Shown here piece by piece: positions 43,633-54,736 of a stretch of DNA of 64,000 bases. Under the pieces are notes generated by a model. The model was not told the DNA's origin. It made no database searches and worked only from the letters and a program-made list of their open reading frames with translations. The DNA comes from Plantago major. Its lineage: Eukaryota > Streptophyta > Magnoliopsida > Lamiales > Plantaginaceae. Both the position numbers and the translations under genes were made by a program. The number at the start of each line of letters is the position of its first letter. Positions within the stretch are counted from its first letter, which is position 1. The stretch covers positions 8,506,145-8,570,144 of the forward strand of contig CM048841.1 in the NCBI GenBank assembly GCA_026545765.1, in the 5' to 3' direction.

Positions 43633-45037
43633 CTATAAAGGTACACCAGTAGGCAAGTCACTATAGCTCCTATTCTCTTTTCTTTTTCACTATACGCTTG
43701 ATGACATGCTTGAGTTTAGGTTTGGGGAGGGGGAATGTGCTCTCTAGTGTCTTGTCTGCATTTTTCTCTGTTATCTGTGTCTTTAGAGTCTTTCGTCTTT
43801 ACTTCTATGTATTTTGTTCTATTGTGTGTTATGTGACCTTTCTCTGTTACAGTTTCTTTGTCAGTCTACGGCTAGTTAATTTACCTTTAAGTACTTTCGT
43901 GGTGGGTCTGAGTCTTTTACCAAGTCGAACGTCCATTGTAGGTGTTAAATCCACTTGCTGCTTACGTTTTGTTTGATGATTAGCTGGAAGTAGGACAGTG
44001 TATTTTTAATCCTGCAAGGTCGTTTCTCTTTTAAATAGCAAGTTTGTTTAGCTCCTTGGTCCAAAAAGCCTGTGAGAAGCCTGAGAGCCGATGAAAAAAA
44101 TTTGTACCGGTAAATGTATTGTGTGATTTTCTAGGTTGTGCAAGTTTTTAAGTATTACTTGCGCCTTTTCATACTTATGTGTACTCAGTCTTGTTAGGGA
44201 TGACGAACGACATGCTCTTTTTAAGCTCTTCCCCCTGTTCCAAGGAACAGGTTTGGGGAGAGAATTGTTATCTTGCGACTTTGATGTGCTGTTTTGCATT
44301 ATTGCTGAAAAGTTTGTTTACTGCTCCCTAAAAGCTTATTGATATTTGAATCTCGGGGTGGATCTATGGTCTTCATTGATCACCGTTAGTCGTGTTAGGC
44401 GTGTTTCAAATACTACCTATATACGGCGTGGTCTTAAAAAGCCATATGTTCGTGGGGGTTGATGGCACGTACACTAAACTGACACGCATAAAAGTGCAGA
44501 CTTTCGGTAATATAGACACATACAAAATATTGAGATTAAAAGAGCCCAATGAGGCGAAGAACTGAATATATACAGTGAAGAATTTGATTGAGATACGAAT
44601 CGGTTGACGTGATTAGGGGGAGCAGTTTCAGCTTTTGTTTTCTGAAAAATTGAGTCGCCTGTTAAGTACCTTTCGATCTAATAAGACGAGTGCAAAAGCA
44701 TAAGATATTTTAGGCACCTTTGTAATGCGAGTCGCTTTCCCAGTTTATTTTTGAGCTTATACCCCATTTGGATACTTCCAAGAGAGTGAGAGATACACTG
44801 CATTCACATGTGAGGGACTAGAGAGCTACACTTAAGTGCTATTTGTCTGGGAAACGATTGTGTTTGATTTTCTGTACACTGTTTTTCCAAAGTCAGTTTG
44901 ATAACAAAATTTTTGCATCTCGTGGACTTACTGTTTACAATGGTAGATTCGGCCACTTGGGACCTTGACTCTTTGTTTGTTCTCGTGGTTTGAGTCTAGT
45001 TTTTGTCTAGGTTTATTTGTTTACTCAAGGACGAGAA
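43633..45037 (+). mobile_element. Athila 3' non-coding region
   Basis: About 1.4 kb between pol and the polypurine tract, where some Athila elements carry an envelope-like ORF. Only a short hydrophobic frame (about 43698-43976, cysteine- and phenylalanine-rich) is present, which I do not consider evidence of env. Related sequence recurs in the other Athila copy at about 52380-52530 (GGGGTGGATCTATRGTCTT). Confidence 0.7.
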
Positions 45038-45057
45038 AAGGTTTGGTTTGGGGAGTT
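45038..45057 (+). other. Polypurine tract of the full-length Athila
   Basis: AAGGTTTGGTTTGGGGAGTT directly precedes the 3' LTR start TGATGAG. The preceding CTCAAGGACGAG is also seen before the other Athila tract near 53070. Confidence 0.8.
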
Positions 45058-46370
45058 TGATGAGACGATAATTCAGAGTCTCATTTGGTCATTTTTAGCG
45101 GTCTTTGTGTGTCTTCGTTTATAGTTTTCTAGTATTTTTTGTGCATTTTTATGCTTTGGTATTTTGGTGTTGTTTTTCAGGAATCGATAGTTTTGAGTCA
45201 AAGATGAGAAGTTGGGGTTAACAAGGCTCACCGCGGCGAGATTTTATGAAGTGCAACAATCTTCTGGGTAAGGAGGCTCGCCGCGGTGAGATTTTGCGAA
45301 GCTGGCATTTGAATTGCTGAAGAAGCTCGCCGCGGTGAGATTTTACGAGAGCCCCAATAAATCCATCAGGGGGAGCTCGCCGCGGCGAAATTTTGCGAAT
45401 GAAGCCTCTGTTTTGAAGATTGAAGCTCGTCGCGGCAAAATTATGCGAGGGCTATATATTCTTCGATTAAGAAGGCTCGCCGCGGCAAGCTATTCCTTCC
45501 GCTGCGGCGAGCGGCGCAGAACGGATTGTTTGTTTTTCCTATTTAGTTTAGAATTAGTACAATTCTCGATATACTTCTTTTAACGTATTTGATAAAAAAG
45601 GCTCCACACATTCATACTTGGATATTGATAACAATTTGGAGCTTGATTTTGATTATTCCTCGAAGGATTGATATCGAATCCCTGATTACTGTGGTAAATA
45701 TCTATTGTTTTATCTTATTCAATTCGTTCTTATTCTGTTTCTCGAATTGTTTGAGCTTGCATGCGATTATCATTCTATTTGTGTTAAACATGAGCAATAT
45801 CTTGTATTCTTTCATCCTTGTTTCGATTATGAGTAGCTAAATCACTCCGAACATGGTAGTTGCGTGATAGCTTTGCATATTCGCTTCTAGAGTTTGAAAT
45901 CGTTCATATAGGTTAGGCTCGTTCAAAGATCTTCATAAAAACCCTTCAATTCAATACTCTCGTTCAAAGATTCTCTAAAACATTTTGGTTAAGGATCGTG
46001 GATTGACGACCCACGATTACTCTAGTTCAAATATCTTCAAACTCGTTTGGTAAAGGTTGAATTGATAGTTTTCTGTACACCGACCGTGTGACAGTATGAA
46101 CGTATCCCTAGAGCGAATTAGCATTGCTTGATCGTAACTACTGTGTTCCTTCTACCTCAATCTTACAAACAACTACATTACTAATTTCCGTTTTCTAGTT
46201 TTAAGAAGTACTCAAATTTAAACAAATCAACATTGTTTCACAAGTAACTGTTTGTTTTCAATCGTTGCGATAGCCTAATTGATTCCTTAGCGAACGATCT
46301 CGTGGTTAGCATTGTCTATTTACAGCAACTGCTTTCTACTTATTTCCTAAGTAGTAATTTGAGCATATCA
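45058..46370 (+). repeat. 3' LTR of the full-length Athila
   Basis: 1,313 bp, starting TGATGAGACGATAATTCAG and ending TGAGCATATCA, then the target duplication GAGGC. It matches the 5' LTR throughout except for the CACTA insertion and a short repeat-number difference in the GC-rich palindrome block. Confidence 0.93.
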
Positions 46371-46375
46371 GAGGC

Positions 46376-47264
46376 CTAGCTCACCCCACTAGAGAATAAG
46401 GCACCGCTATTGAAACACCTGTGTGCTTCAAGATCAAAACCTGGAATCGGACAGCCCCATGTCCGAGCTCTCCGTGCCAGCTCACGATCTGGAGGACACC
46501 AGTGTCTCAATAGCGGCAATTGAAGCGTTTCCAAATCTTCCGAATAAAAGCTTAAGAAAAAGGTTGCTCGCCCTTGACGTTCTTGCGTATCTTCCAAGAC
46601 AACAAAGCTGAAAATGGTCAGCCATGCTCGACGCACTTTGCTCACCCCGCCAGCTAACTATCTTAGGAGAACTCAAGCACCTCAAGGTAGCCCTTGAGTT
46701 ATATTTTTGATATTGCCGAGTGGAATGCAAAGGCAGTCGAAAGGATGTCATAAGAAGAGTAGTTCTATCATCTAGGACAACAGACTAGAACCGAACAACA
46801 AAGTTTCCAAGCTCTTCTTGCCATTCTATCGTCCCGACGGCACAACCACTCCAATCCGACAGAAAAATAGGGGAAAGCTGACCTCAAAGCTCTCCACACT
46901 ACCTGGAGGGAAGATGTGACAGTAAGGAGACAAAAAGCAAGCCGACAAAACAGATGTCCCAACGGACTTTTTTGTCTCTAATCAACACCTATTCCGACCA
47001 GGCATTTAACTAAGAAAGAGGGGAAAGCTGAGGACCGACCAACTGATGGGTTTGGAATGGCATGAAATGTCGCTTCCTCCATCGATATTTATAGATGTGC
47101 ATGACCACTGGGGATGCACCACGTGTTGCCCCTCATTTATTACTCCTGGGCCTTTAACTGGGCCAAAATCGCATAGAAGTCGCGAAAAATAGAAGAAAAC
47201 CGACTAAAGCGACGAGGACTCCAATTCTACAGTTCCTCAACTATCTTCTACTAAGATATTTGGA
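46376..47264 (+). mobile_element. Tat 3' untranslated region
   Basis: Tat sequence resumes after the Athila duplication and runs to the polypurine tract. It includes TTATATTTTTGATATTGCCG and the motif TTTCCAAGCTCTTCTTGCC. No coding is supported on either strand. Confidence 0.7.
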
Positions 47265-47281
47265 AACTGGGGGGGGACTTA
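47265..47281 (+). other. Polypurine tract of the Tat element
   Basis: AACTGGGGGGGGACTTA stands directly before the 3' LTR start TGATATATAC. Its reverse complement is recognisable twice in the older Tat piece at 19.5-19.7 kb. Confidence 0.85.
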
Positions 47282-47920
47282 TGATATATACAAATGAGTC
47301 CCGTCTCACTAATCCGCAACTTAGGAAGACTTGGAGATAATCTGTCACACTCTCTTGACCAAAGCCGAGGAGTCACTTTCTCATAGAAGCCGACCTCCTT
47401 GACTTGATAAGAATCGTGTGTTCTCTACTGGCTATCAAAGCCGTCTCGTCGGACAGACCCTACCCAAACAGGTCCGACCAAGCACTAACTATGAGAACTA
47501 CTCATTAGGGGACAGAAAGATAGAAATCCCCGACCTGACTGGGAGCCAACCTCCTAAAGGTCTCAGGCCACTGCGTTATCTAAATGCACCACCTTACAAC
47601 GACTATATGTGTCACAAGGTGATTGATCTGACCAACCGCCAGACAGGTCAGAGGTTTGTCCCCCGGAACATCGCCTATAAATACAAGGCCATTTACTCCC
47701 ATTTCAGTAAGTTACCTACCACAAATATACTTCTCTCTAACCTACTCGGCTCCATTTTGTCCGACTAGGTGTGTTAAATCATATTTGTCCTAGGCAAACC
47801 AGCTAAAAAGGGTCTAACACCCTACCTTATCTTGCAGGTCCAGGTTCTATTCCGAGGCTCTAAGTGCGTTCTCTTTGCCTAACCTATGCTTAGGGACTTA
47901 ACCGTTTTTATACCACATCA
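47282..47920 (+). repeat. 3' LTR of the Tat element
   Basis: 639 bp with TGAT/ATCA ends, followed by GGTTC. It shares TTAGGAAGACTTGGAGATAA, GGACAGAAAGATAGAAATC and GGTCTAACACCCTACCTTAT with the 5' LTR. Differences are a ~75-bp segment near 47370-47450 and short losses near 47640 and 47785. Confidence 0.92.
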
Positions 47921-47925
47921 GGTTC

Positions 47926-48573
47926 CTTCGAATATTTCATATTCGATCTTCTCAAAATTCAGACCTTCCAATATGCCGAACCTCCTTACCTCCTTACTTC
48001 CCTCCCCTAGTCCATATTTTTATTTTCGAAAATAAAATATGGATTAATTTTTAGGGAACCTTAAATGTGCCGACCTTGGAGCAAAACATGTGAGCAACTA
48101 ATTGTTTGAAGGAATTATAAAGCTAACACACATTTGCTCCCAATTTTCTTCTACGAACTTGTCACCATCTTGGTCCTTTATTTTCAGTTTCTTTGTCTTC
48201 TTTACATGTCCTTGATCTGACTTAATCTATCTCTTGTCTTTTTCTATCAATTGTTTTCCTTCACGCGAGCTAGTAGTGGGTACCAGCGCATGTATCATTT
48301 CTCACATTTCTTGTCCCTTCCTCCTTTCATTTCTTGTCTTCACCGATCTTGCTGCTTCTTTTATTTTCATTTCTTAATCATGAACGGACCTTCTCACACC
48401 TTATGAGATTTTTTGTGTTCAAAAGCAGGAAAATAACATCCGATGTTATGTGCTCTCGGGACTCCTTAGATTAGTGGAGTGTTTTAGAACCTCAACCCTT
48501 CGAGTTTTGTTTGAAAAGTTTGTCCTCGGGCTTGGGAGCCTTGGAGTTCTTATTCTAGCATTTGAGCCACCAT
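47926..48573. other. Right flank of the Tat insertion
   Basis: This continues the sequence left of 20,028 (the two join at GGTTC), so it is probably more of the decayed minus-strand Tat or its flank. Scattered GCCGACC/CCGAACC words support that. No gene seen. Confidence 0.45.
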
Positions 48574-48648
48574 CAGGGGCGGACCTAGAATTTCAACATC
48601 GGGGGACGAAATTACATATATGAGGTTTTTCCGGGGGTTAGGGGTGAT
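48574..48648 (+). mobile_element. hAT-like end fragment (CAGGGGCGGA type)
   Basis: CAGGGGCGGACCTAGAATTT followed by CGGGGG and GGGTTAGGGGT is the common terminal sequence of a plant non-autonomous hAT group. Only one end is visible; the Athila cluster begins at 48649 and no opposite end was found. Confidence 0.55.
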
Positions 48649-48813
48649 GAGACAATATTCTAACGTCTCATTTGGTCCTTTTTAGCGGTCTTTTGTTAGT
48701 ATTTGACCTTAATTTTATAGTGTTTTTGTACGTTTTTATGCTTTGGTACTTTTTTTGTATTTTGGAGAATTACAAAGATTACTATCAACCGAGAGTGGTT
48801 AAGGTTGGTGGAC
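48649..48813 (+). repeat. Athila-type LTR start fragment and truncated leader
   Basis: TGATGAGACAATATTCTAACG then CATTTGGTCCTTTTTAGCGGTC is an Athila LTR start on the plus strand, kept for about 120 bp. The rest (to 48813) leads to the target site of solo LTR D. Fossil piece. Confidence 0.6.
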
Positions 48814-48818
48814 CTACG

Positions 48819-50065
48819 TGATGTGCTCAAATTGATACCTGGAAACAAGTAGCAAGCACTTGTTGTAGAATAAACAAAGCTAACCACAAAGTCGTTCGCT
48901 AAGGAAACAATTACGCTACCAAGCAATTGAAAGCAAATAGTCACTTGCGTAAGCTGTTTGAATTGTTTGAGTTGTGAACTACTAATAACTAGAAAATAGA
49001 AAAGCAGATAAATGTTTTAAATATGAGAGAGAAGAGAACACAGTAGTTAGATCGAGTGGTGCTAATTTTCTCTAGGGAAATCGTTCATACTTGTCACATG
49101 GTTGGTGTACTTAAAACATTCAATCCAATTCAACCAAACGTTATTTGAAAGTCTTTGAACTAGAGTAATCGTGGGTCGTCAATCCACGATCCTTAACCGA
49201 AAACGACTTTGAGAATTTTTGAACTAGCTTATTGGATTGAAAGGTTTTTACGAAGATATTTGAACTAGACGAACCTATATGAACGAATCCTAACCCTATA
49301 AGCGAATACGCAATCACTGTCACATCACTACCGTGTTCGGAGTGGTTTAGCTACTCATGATAGATTGAAAGACAAAAGACTTCAAGATATTGCTCATGAT
49401 AAACATAAACATAATGATAATCGCATGCAAGCTCATACACCGACAAGAACAAGAACGAATTGTAAAGAGATAAACAATAGAGAATTACCACGGTGATCAG
49501 GAATTCGATATCGATAAATCAGTCAAGGATAAAACCAAGCTCCAAAATATGTCTCAATGTAAAAAAGTATCAAATTAGAGCCTTTCTAAGAACTATGTTA
49601 AAAGAAAGTATGAAAAAGTATTACTGATTCTAAGCTAATAAGGAAAAATGAATTCTGGAGGCCGACGCTCGCCGCGGCGGGCAATAGACCTCGCCGTGGT
49701 GAGTCTTCTGTTATCGCAGATATATATCCCTCGTAATTTCTCACCGCGGCGGACCAAATTCCTCGTTGCGGCGAGCCTCTCAACAGTTTCGGCTTCAACA
49801 GAAAATCTCACGGTGGGAAGGATACCTACATGGCGAGCTCAACTTCTTGCGAATTCCGGTTGCCTCAGTAAAATCTCGCGTGGCAGCCAATTACTGCCAA
49901 GTGAGCTTAAATCCTCCAACTGAGCTTAACAACCTGAATTCCTACAAAACAAGATCAAAACACCAAAGCATAAAATTGTACAAAAAACAACTATAAAACT
50001 AAAGACAAATACTCACAAAGACTGCTAAAAAGGACCAAATGAGACTCTAAATTATAGTCTCATCA
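48819..50065 (-). mobile_element. Athila solo LTR D with target duplication CTACG
   Basis: On the minus strand it starts TGATGAGACTATAATTTAG and ends TTTGAGCACATCA (1,247 bp). CTACG flanks it exactly (48814-48818, 50066-50070). No primer site or interior follows, so it is a true solo LTR. It carries GC-rich blocks (GCTCGCCGCGGCGGGC near 49668) like the other Athila LTRs. It inserted into an Athila gag region. Confidence 0.88.
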
Positions 50066-50070
50066 CTACG

Positions 50071-51778
50071 GTAGTTCTGTCCAATGATGCCAGGAACATG
50101 GAAATCAAGGCCTATCACTTACATAATATGCCAAGGTACCACGGTATGCAAAATGAGGATTTAGTCAAGTTCCTGAAGGAGTTCGAAGGTCTGGTTGTAT
50201 AGATACTGTCCAATGACAAGGTTTCGGATGAAGACATTAGGAAGAAGGTATTCCCAATCTGCATGCAGGACCACGCTAAGACTTGGCTTCTTAATCTGCC
50301 TGAGGGGTAACTGAACTCGTGGGATGACATATACAGAGCTTTCATGGGCAGATATTTTCCCCATGCCAAGACCACAGATATCCGTAACAAAATCCGCCAA
50401 TTTGAGCAGAGGTACAATGAATCCTTCTATGAGTGTAGGGAACGGTTTAAGCAGCTTCTGGGGCAATGCCCACATTACAAGTTTGACAACGTCTCCTTGT
50501 GTCACATTTTCTACGATGGTCTCACCTGGGAGGATCAGCAATTGGTGGATGTAAGCGCTGGGGGGTCTATTCTGGAAGCAACTACTGCAGAGCTCGAGGC
50601 TGTTTTCGAGAAGCTGGCTGCGAATTCCCAACACAAGGGGGTGCGGGGGAAAAGAGCTAATAGGAGCGAGAGTAAGATTTTTGAGGAGTTCGAAGAATCG
50701 GTGCAGCAAGTGAGAAGCAATCTGGGCTATGGGAACAACTTCTATGAAAATGTCCCGCAGACTCCACAGGTACCAGCTAAACCCCAGCAGGAACAGGAAA
50801 CACTGGAACAGAGGCTGAGGCAATTTATGGACCACTCTGACCATTACTATTATAACTCTACCAAGCATGTGGAAAGGATGGAGCAGTCCGTAAAGCGATT
50901 GGAAGACGCAATGGGACAACTTATGGCAAGAGTTCAGTAGAGGGAAGTAGGAAAACTCCCTAGTTCCGTGGAAAAAAGTTTAATTGTTAAACTTACTGTC
51001 AGCGAGGATTTGACACCATCGGCACAGGTAACTCAAGGAGGCACCACTTGTTCTTGTTGTAAAGGAAAGGGATTAATCCACAAGTTGAAGAGGTTGGCAA
51101 GCTTGGTCTGGCTCAAATTCTTGAGCCAGGTGTTAAGGCATCCCCAGCTCCTATGGTTTCAAAAGATCCAGTAGAGGAGGCGAGTGAGAAAACCATGGAC
51201 TTGGAGCAACAAGAGGTCCCTAAGGAAACTAAGAGTGTTAGCGATTCTGACAGCTTTGACCTCTTGGTAGGAATAGGAGAGGTTTCCGATGTGGTCGGCG
51301 TAGTGGATACTGGTTCTAGCTGCAACCTAATGACATTTGGCACTTACGAGGAGCTTGGTCTTAAGGAAATGAAGCCATTGAAGTGTATGATGTTACTAGC
51401 AGATGGGTCCCGTAGCCGACCTGTGGGAGTGATTGAGGGTGTCAAAGTTGAACTGGATGGAGTCGCAGTGCCTACCAATTTTGTCATACTTGAGTCGCCG
51501 CCTCAAGCACTTGGTGCGAAAGGCAAGGATACGATGTTGCTTGGGAACCATTCATCAAGGCGACCCGCATGATTATTGACATCTACTCCCGTACCTGCAC
51601 TTATGAGGTACAAGGCAAGCAACGAAAGTTGCATGCCTACTCTGATCCCATATTAACTGCTGCACAAGATAAGCGTAAGGAGTACATGGGGGTGTATTCT
51701 GGCCCTCTATACATTTATGCCAATTTGCAGGGTAGGAAAGGAGCAAGGAAGGCTAAGAGCCTTTTTGGCACGAAGTGA
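50071..51778 (+). mobile_element. Athila gag and protease fossil
   Basis: Gag runs 50071-50940: LSNDARNMEIKAYHLHNMPR, then DEDIRKKVFPICMQDHAKTW, RYFPHAKTTDIRNKIRQFEQ and YECRERFKQLLGQCPHYKF. The helical C-terminus ends EQSVKRLEDAMGQLMARVQ. Protease remnants follow at about 51260-51600 (VVDTGSSCNLMTFGTYEELG, TMLLGN). No RT is seen, so the element is strongly reduced and broken in several places. Confidence 0.85.
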
Positions 51779-53081
51779 TCAAGAGTTCTGAAGAAGTCGA
51801 GCTAACGACTATAACCATAAGCAGCACCCATCGACTAATGCGGAAGAGTCAGGTACTTGACTAAAGACGAGTACAAAATCTATAAGATGTTTGTTTCTAT
51901 TTTTTCTCTTGCTTGAGGACAAGCCTCTCTTTGTTAGGGGAGGGTGACATGTGCATCTTGTGTTGTTTGCTGTTTCAATTTTTTCTTTTCTGTTTGTCTG
52001 CTGCTTCTTTTGAGTCTGAGTTAACTGCTAGGGTCGAGCCCATTTTTCTAGTGTTAAACCCTTTTGATGGTTATGCTTTGAATCTTTTCTAATCAGTAGT
52101 GGGGGTAAGAAAATTTTTTGTAAGTTTGTTTCCTCTGTAAGAAGGAAGCTCTAGTTAGTTCTTTAGTCCAAAAATCTTGTGAGAAGCCTTTAACGCTGAT
52201 GTAAAAATCTTGTGCCAGCTTTGTTTTGTGTGATTTATGGGTAGAGGATGACAAACGGCATGTTCTCCATTCTTTTCTTGCGACTGCTCTTTACCTTTAC
52301 TGGAGCCATTTTGTATTTGATTATCGAGTCTGTTTGTTATTCCTAAAAAAATATATATATATATATATTATAGTCTCGGGGTGGATCTATAGTCTTAATT
52401 GATCATCGTTAGTCGTGTTAGGCATGTTTCAAATACTACCACATACCGGCGTGGCTGAAAAGCTACATGTCCGTGAAGTTGATGGCACGTATACCAAACT
52501 GACACGCACAAAAGTGTGGACTTTTGGTAAAACAAACACCTACTAAAATTGAGACAAAAAGAGCCCAATGAGGCCAAACGATAAAGCACACAGGACATTT
52601 ATAATGATCTAAAAAAATAGTGTGCAAAACATGAAAATATAAAAAAATTTGAGCAAAAACGGAGCAGCAGTCAGTCTTTGTTCTCATTTATTTATCTAGA
52701 GTCACACATTTAAGTCCCTTTTGACTTGACGAATTGAGTACATTAGCATAAGAGATTTGTGGCATTCTGTGATGAAAGTCACCACCCAGCTTTATTCTTG
52801 AGCGTTTTTAACCCGCTGGACACTTCCAGCTGTGATAGAGTGGCTTAACTGATTATCTGTGAGGGACTCTAGGATTAACTCTAAGTTCTTTTTACTTAGG
52901 AAACAAACTTGTTTGAATTTTTCTTTGTTTTCTACCAACGTTAGAAGGATTTTAAAGCGTTTGTATCTTTTGGGTTTAATGTTAGCATTGTTGGCTCGGT
53001 AACTTGGTAGTTTAATTCCTTTGTGCTTATTTGCTTAGAGTTTAGTCGAGTCTAGTTTAGTCTGTTTGCTCGAGGACGAGC
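51779..53081 (+). mobile_element. 3' non-coding region of the reduced Athila
   Basis: Similar in order to the 3' region of the full-length Athila (GCTTGAGGACAAGCCTC near 51912, GGGGTGGATCTATAGTCTT near 52378, CTCGAGGACGAGC near 53069). It includes an (AT)n microsatellite at about 52351-52369. No gene. Confidence 0.65.
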
Positions 53082-53230
53082 AAAGGTTCGGTCTGGGGGC
53101 TTTGATGAGCCTGTATTTTAGGCTCTCATTTCGTTCTATTTACCAGCTTTCGTTCGTCTCTATTTGTCTTTTGTAGCATATTTTGTGCGTTTTTATGTGT
53201 CTTGTGTTTTAGTTGCCATCTTAACTTCTT
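53082..53230 (+). repeat. Polypurine tract and start of a truncated Athila LTR (E)
   Basis: AAAGGTTCGGTCTGGGGGCTT (53082-53102) is followed by TGATGAGCCTGTATTTTAGG (53103), an Athila tract and LTR start. The LTR can be followed for about 130 bp before the sequence changes to another Athila's leader on the opposite strand. Confidence 0.7.
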
Positions 53231-53547
53231 GTTGAGTTTTCCTTGAGTCCGCGGATAAACCTGAAAGAGAAACCAACAATCCACTTCAAAAGCGGGACCT
53301 GCCCTTCCCATGCAAGCTTAGACCTACTTCCAAAGTAAGGCCAACTATACCATGCAGGCTAGGGTTCGCAAGACAAAACAAAACAAACACACAAAGCAAA
53401 CAACTCTTTGTTTTTGATTTTTTTTTTTGAAATTTTCAAATTTTTTCTTTGGTTTTTGAATAAGATATAATAAAAATATGCAACTACACACTGATCCTAC
53501 TTATTGAAGAACGTAGGAATCAATTCTCCGGCAGCGGCGCCAAATTT
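53231..53547 (-). mobile_element. Leader and primer site of a minus-strand Athila
   Basis: On the minus strand the primer site TGGCGCCGCTGCCGGAGA (53525-53542) lies next to LTR F. The remaining ~290 bp are non-coding leader, with T-rich and A-rich runs around 53400-53460. Confidence 0.7.
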
Positions 53548-54736
53548 TGATGCGCTCAAAACTAATACTTGTAAAATAACACAAGTAGTAAAGCGGTTGT
53601 CGTAGTACAACAATGCTTAAACCACAGGGTCATTCTCTCGAGGAATTGATTAAGCTAGTTCTAAGGTGTAGGCTCAAGGTGTGAGTTGTAAACAGATAGT
53701 GTGGGTAAGGTTGATACTTCAAAACCCTACAACAAATTACAATTACAAGACAAGGTAATACCTAGATCATGCAATTTCTACAATTAAAACGAAGTAAGCT
53801 GATCTTTCAAAAGTGCTGATGCAATATAGCTAATGGTACACTGCCCGCGAATGCAACACTTTGCTATTGCAAAATCGAACCAGATACAGATTATAAGTAC
53901 GTATTAGTTACGGCAAAAAGCTTGTCACTAGCTATGCCCTCATCCAGATATATACTAATTAGAGGTAAAGACTGATGCAAGTTCACAATGATCAAGCATG
54001 CGTTCAACGATCAATATGTCACAATACAAGTTATTAACAGCAATCGCCTAACTCGTACTATTGAATACCTGGGCGCTTATTGGTCTCTGCGATCGTCAGA
54101 AAAATCAATAATGCTTCTTCGAATTAAAAGAGAGATTGAAATCTCTAAGTGTTTACAATGCTTGGAATTGAAAATATGAAAGTAGAAGTAATGAAGATAT
54201 GTCCTAATGACTGATACAAATGGTCTATTTATAAGACCAAGGAAGAAGAAACTAGAAATCATGGGAAAAACTGCCAGAAAAACGTGGGTTGATTCTGTCA
54301 AACAGAGCTCACCGCGGTGAGGCTCTTTGGGGAATCCTCCTCACCGCGGTCTGGACTTCCTGCTTGTTTTCTGCTTCGTTGTACCGCGGTGAGCCCGTTT
54401 GGATGTGGGGCTCACCGCGGTGAGCCTTATCTCCGGGAACTCCTCCATTTTTCCCATTTTCTCCACTTTTCTCTCCCTTTTCCAACCTCCATGTCACCTC
54501 TCTTGGAGTAGTGGCCCACTAATCTTGGCCTAGTGGTGCTTCTAGAAGGTTTGAAGTCTTCTTTGCACTTTGGTCCTCCATTTCCTTGTCAATGACGCTA
54601 AGACACCTAAAAATGCACAAAAACACACAAAAAACCCAAACGTGATACGGAACCAAAAAACACTAAATAAAGGCTAAAAGACGCAACAAAATACGGAAAA
54701 AGGCACTAAATGATTCGTTAAAATATTGACTCATCA
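53548..54736 (-). repeat. Athila-type LTR F (minus strand)
   Basis: A 1,189-bp LTR: the minus strand starts TGATGAGTCAATATTTTAACG and ends TTTGAGCGCATCA. It contains four copies of CTCACCGCGGTGAG or its half (about 54308, 54342, 54380, 54412), a perfect palindrome that parallels CTCGCCGCGGCGAG in the other Athila LTRs. The partner LTR is missing. Confidence 0.8.

Larger units (their letters stand above)
36497..46370 (+). mobile_element. Full-length Athila element with target duplication GAGGC
   Basis: A 9.9-kb Athila (Ty3/gypsy) element with both LTRs, primer site, protease-pol and polypurine tract. GAGGC flanks it exactly (36492-36496 and 46371-46375). The CACTA transposon in its 5' LTR accounts for the size difference between LTRs. 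Most of gag is lacking, and pol is nearly continuous with only about a couple of breaks. No clear envelope-like ORF follows pol. The LTRs differ by a few percent by eye, so insertion is probably one to a few million years old, later than the Tat it sits in. Confidence 0.93.
20033..47920 (+). mobile_element. Tat-lineage Ty3/gypsy element, expanded to 28 kb by nested insertions
   Basis: Two LTRs of one family (20033-20621 and 47282-47920; both start TGATATATACAAATGAGTCC and end ATACCACATCA) enclose the region. GGTTC flanks it on both sides (20028-20032, 47921-47925), a perfect 5-bp target duplication. The parts are gag start, protease-RT-RNase H with a second RNase H, integrase end, antisense gene, 3' tandem repeats and polypurine tract, all in Tat order. 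The dual RNase H and antisense ORF are hallmarks of the Tat lineage (Retand/Ogre relatives). It is broken in many places and rearranged where Athila sequences lie. LTR divergence is moderate, with several indels. Confidence 0.92.

Noticed and set aside
43698-43976. Hydrophobic frame after Athila pol as an envelope gene
   Set aside because: Too short, with no signal peptide, glycosylation pattern or cleavage motif; T-rich sequence gives hydrophobic codons by chance.
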